This document shows positions 63,672 to 64,000 of a stretch of 64,000 bases of DNA, in pieces. Within the stretch, counting starts at the first letter, position 1. Each line of letters begins with the position of its first letter. The DNA is from Sinomonas susongensis (GTDB lineage Bacteria; Actinomycetota; Actinomycetes; Actinomycetales; Micrococcaceae), in the NCBI RefSeq assembly GCF_005877005.1, contig NZ_SSNH01000011.1:1-64000 (forward strand). The letters run 5' to 3'. The position numbers and the translations under genes were made by a program. The notes beneath the pieces are model-generated. The model saw only the letters and a list, made by a program, of their open reading frames with translations, was not told where the DNA came from and ran no database searches.

Positions 63672-64000
63672 ATGGTGATTCCGCTGCCGAGCGATCCTCA
63701 GAAGAGGAGGGGTGCGCCGCTGCCGTCCGCGATCGGACCGCACGTCGCTCCGGCGGGTCACACCTATATTCACTCGCTCCCCACGGTCGAGGAGATCTCT
63801 GCGGGCGGTGTCATCGTGGACACGGACAACCCGAATCTGCCGGTGGCGATCATTGCGCGGCTCAATCGCGGCGGACGTCTCGAGTGGTGCCTCCCCAAAG
63901 GGCATCCCGAGGGTCGAGAGTCGAACGAGAGTGCGGCTGTCCGCGAGATCAGCGAGGAGACGGGCATCGACGGCCGGATCCTCGCGCCTCTCGGCAGCAT
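63672..64000 (+). CDS. Nudix hydrolase, partial at the right edge
   Basis: The first 109 codons of a gene cut by the window end. A full Nudix box is present near residues 77-99 (GHPEGRESNESAAVREISEE then TGI), with preceding strands EISAGGVIVDT and LEWCLPK. The enzyme should hydrolyse a nucleoside diphosphate linked to some group. ATG 63672 has no ribosome site; TAGAGT (63659-63664) is 7 bp upstream, so a leaderless mRNA is likely. In related genomes this gene precedes murJ, which would lie beyond the edge. Confidence 0.88.
   Translation, partial: MVIPLPSDPQKRRGAPLPSAIGPHVAPAGHTYIHSLPTVEEISAGGVIVDTDNPNLPVAIIARLNRGGRLEWCLPKGHPEGRESNESAAVREISEETGIDGRILAPLGS

Overview
The window is high-GC actinobacterial chromosome, most likely from a Micrococcaceae genus such as Arthrobacter or Sinomonas. 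Evidence: GTG/ATG starts behind GGAGG-type ribosome sites, an actinobacterial rRNA-leader boxA sequence, TTGTCCACA-type DnaA boxes, and the gene groups rpsF-ssb-rpsR-rplI/dnaB and CCA-transferase/Nudix, which in this phylum usually lie near the replication origin. No phage, transposon, CRISPR array or tRNA gene was seen.

Layout. 1-370: leader and two tandem promoters of an rRNA operon that reads leftwards out of the window. 424-3353: copper operon csoR-copZ-copA under two CsoR boxes. 3350-9249: mixed genes (EamA and MATE transporters, CGNR zinc-finger regulator, FlhF-like relic, small membrane proteins). 9328-21490: a carbohydrate locus. Ten genes on the minus strand form one operon: polyol dehydrogenase, DUF2291 protein, ABC ATPase, permease, binding protein, erythrulose-type kinase, RpiB-like and TIM-like isomerases, DeoR regulator and an erythritol/L-threitol dehydrogenase. 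A divergent ribokinase-RbsD pair faces it. Together they predict uptake of a tetritol or related sugar and conversion to D-erythrose 4-phosphate.

21518-29697: NmrA-like reductase and ECF sigma factor, dnaB with an upstream DnaA-box region, a membrane protein with ribosomal L7/L12-like modules, an M19 dipeptidase, an FMN reductase, and the ribosomal/ssb operon with an autoregulatory-type rpsF leader. 29993-41133: DUF1345 protein, M18 aminopeptidase, amidotransferase, a four-gene ABC-2 exporter plus two-component system, and a MacAB-like exporter. 41246-43253: secreted and membrane copper proteins (YcnI, CopC). 43383-51791: a sedolisin-type protease gene with an in-frame stop, MFS transporter, penicillin-binding lipoprotein, epimerase, CYTH-CHAD protein, MaoC-like protein and an unknown protein.

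51846-64000: a frameshifted hrpB helicase, a GT87-type membrane glycosyltransferase, and a divergent SDR/TetR pair sharing a 39-bp palindrome. Next is a translationally coupled two-gene cassette: a coiled-coil protein with a restriction-enzyme-associated domain, then a W-rich/DUF4041/GIY-YIG nuclease protein. After it come a secreted trypsin-like protease, a histidine phosphatase, the CCA tRNA nucleotidyltransferase and a partial Nudix gene. The coiled-coil/GIY-YIG cassette at 57741-60391 is the best candidate for an undescribed, possibly defensive, system.
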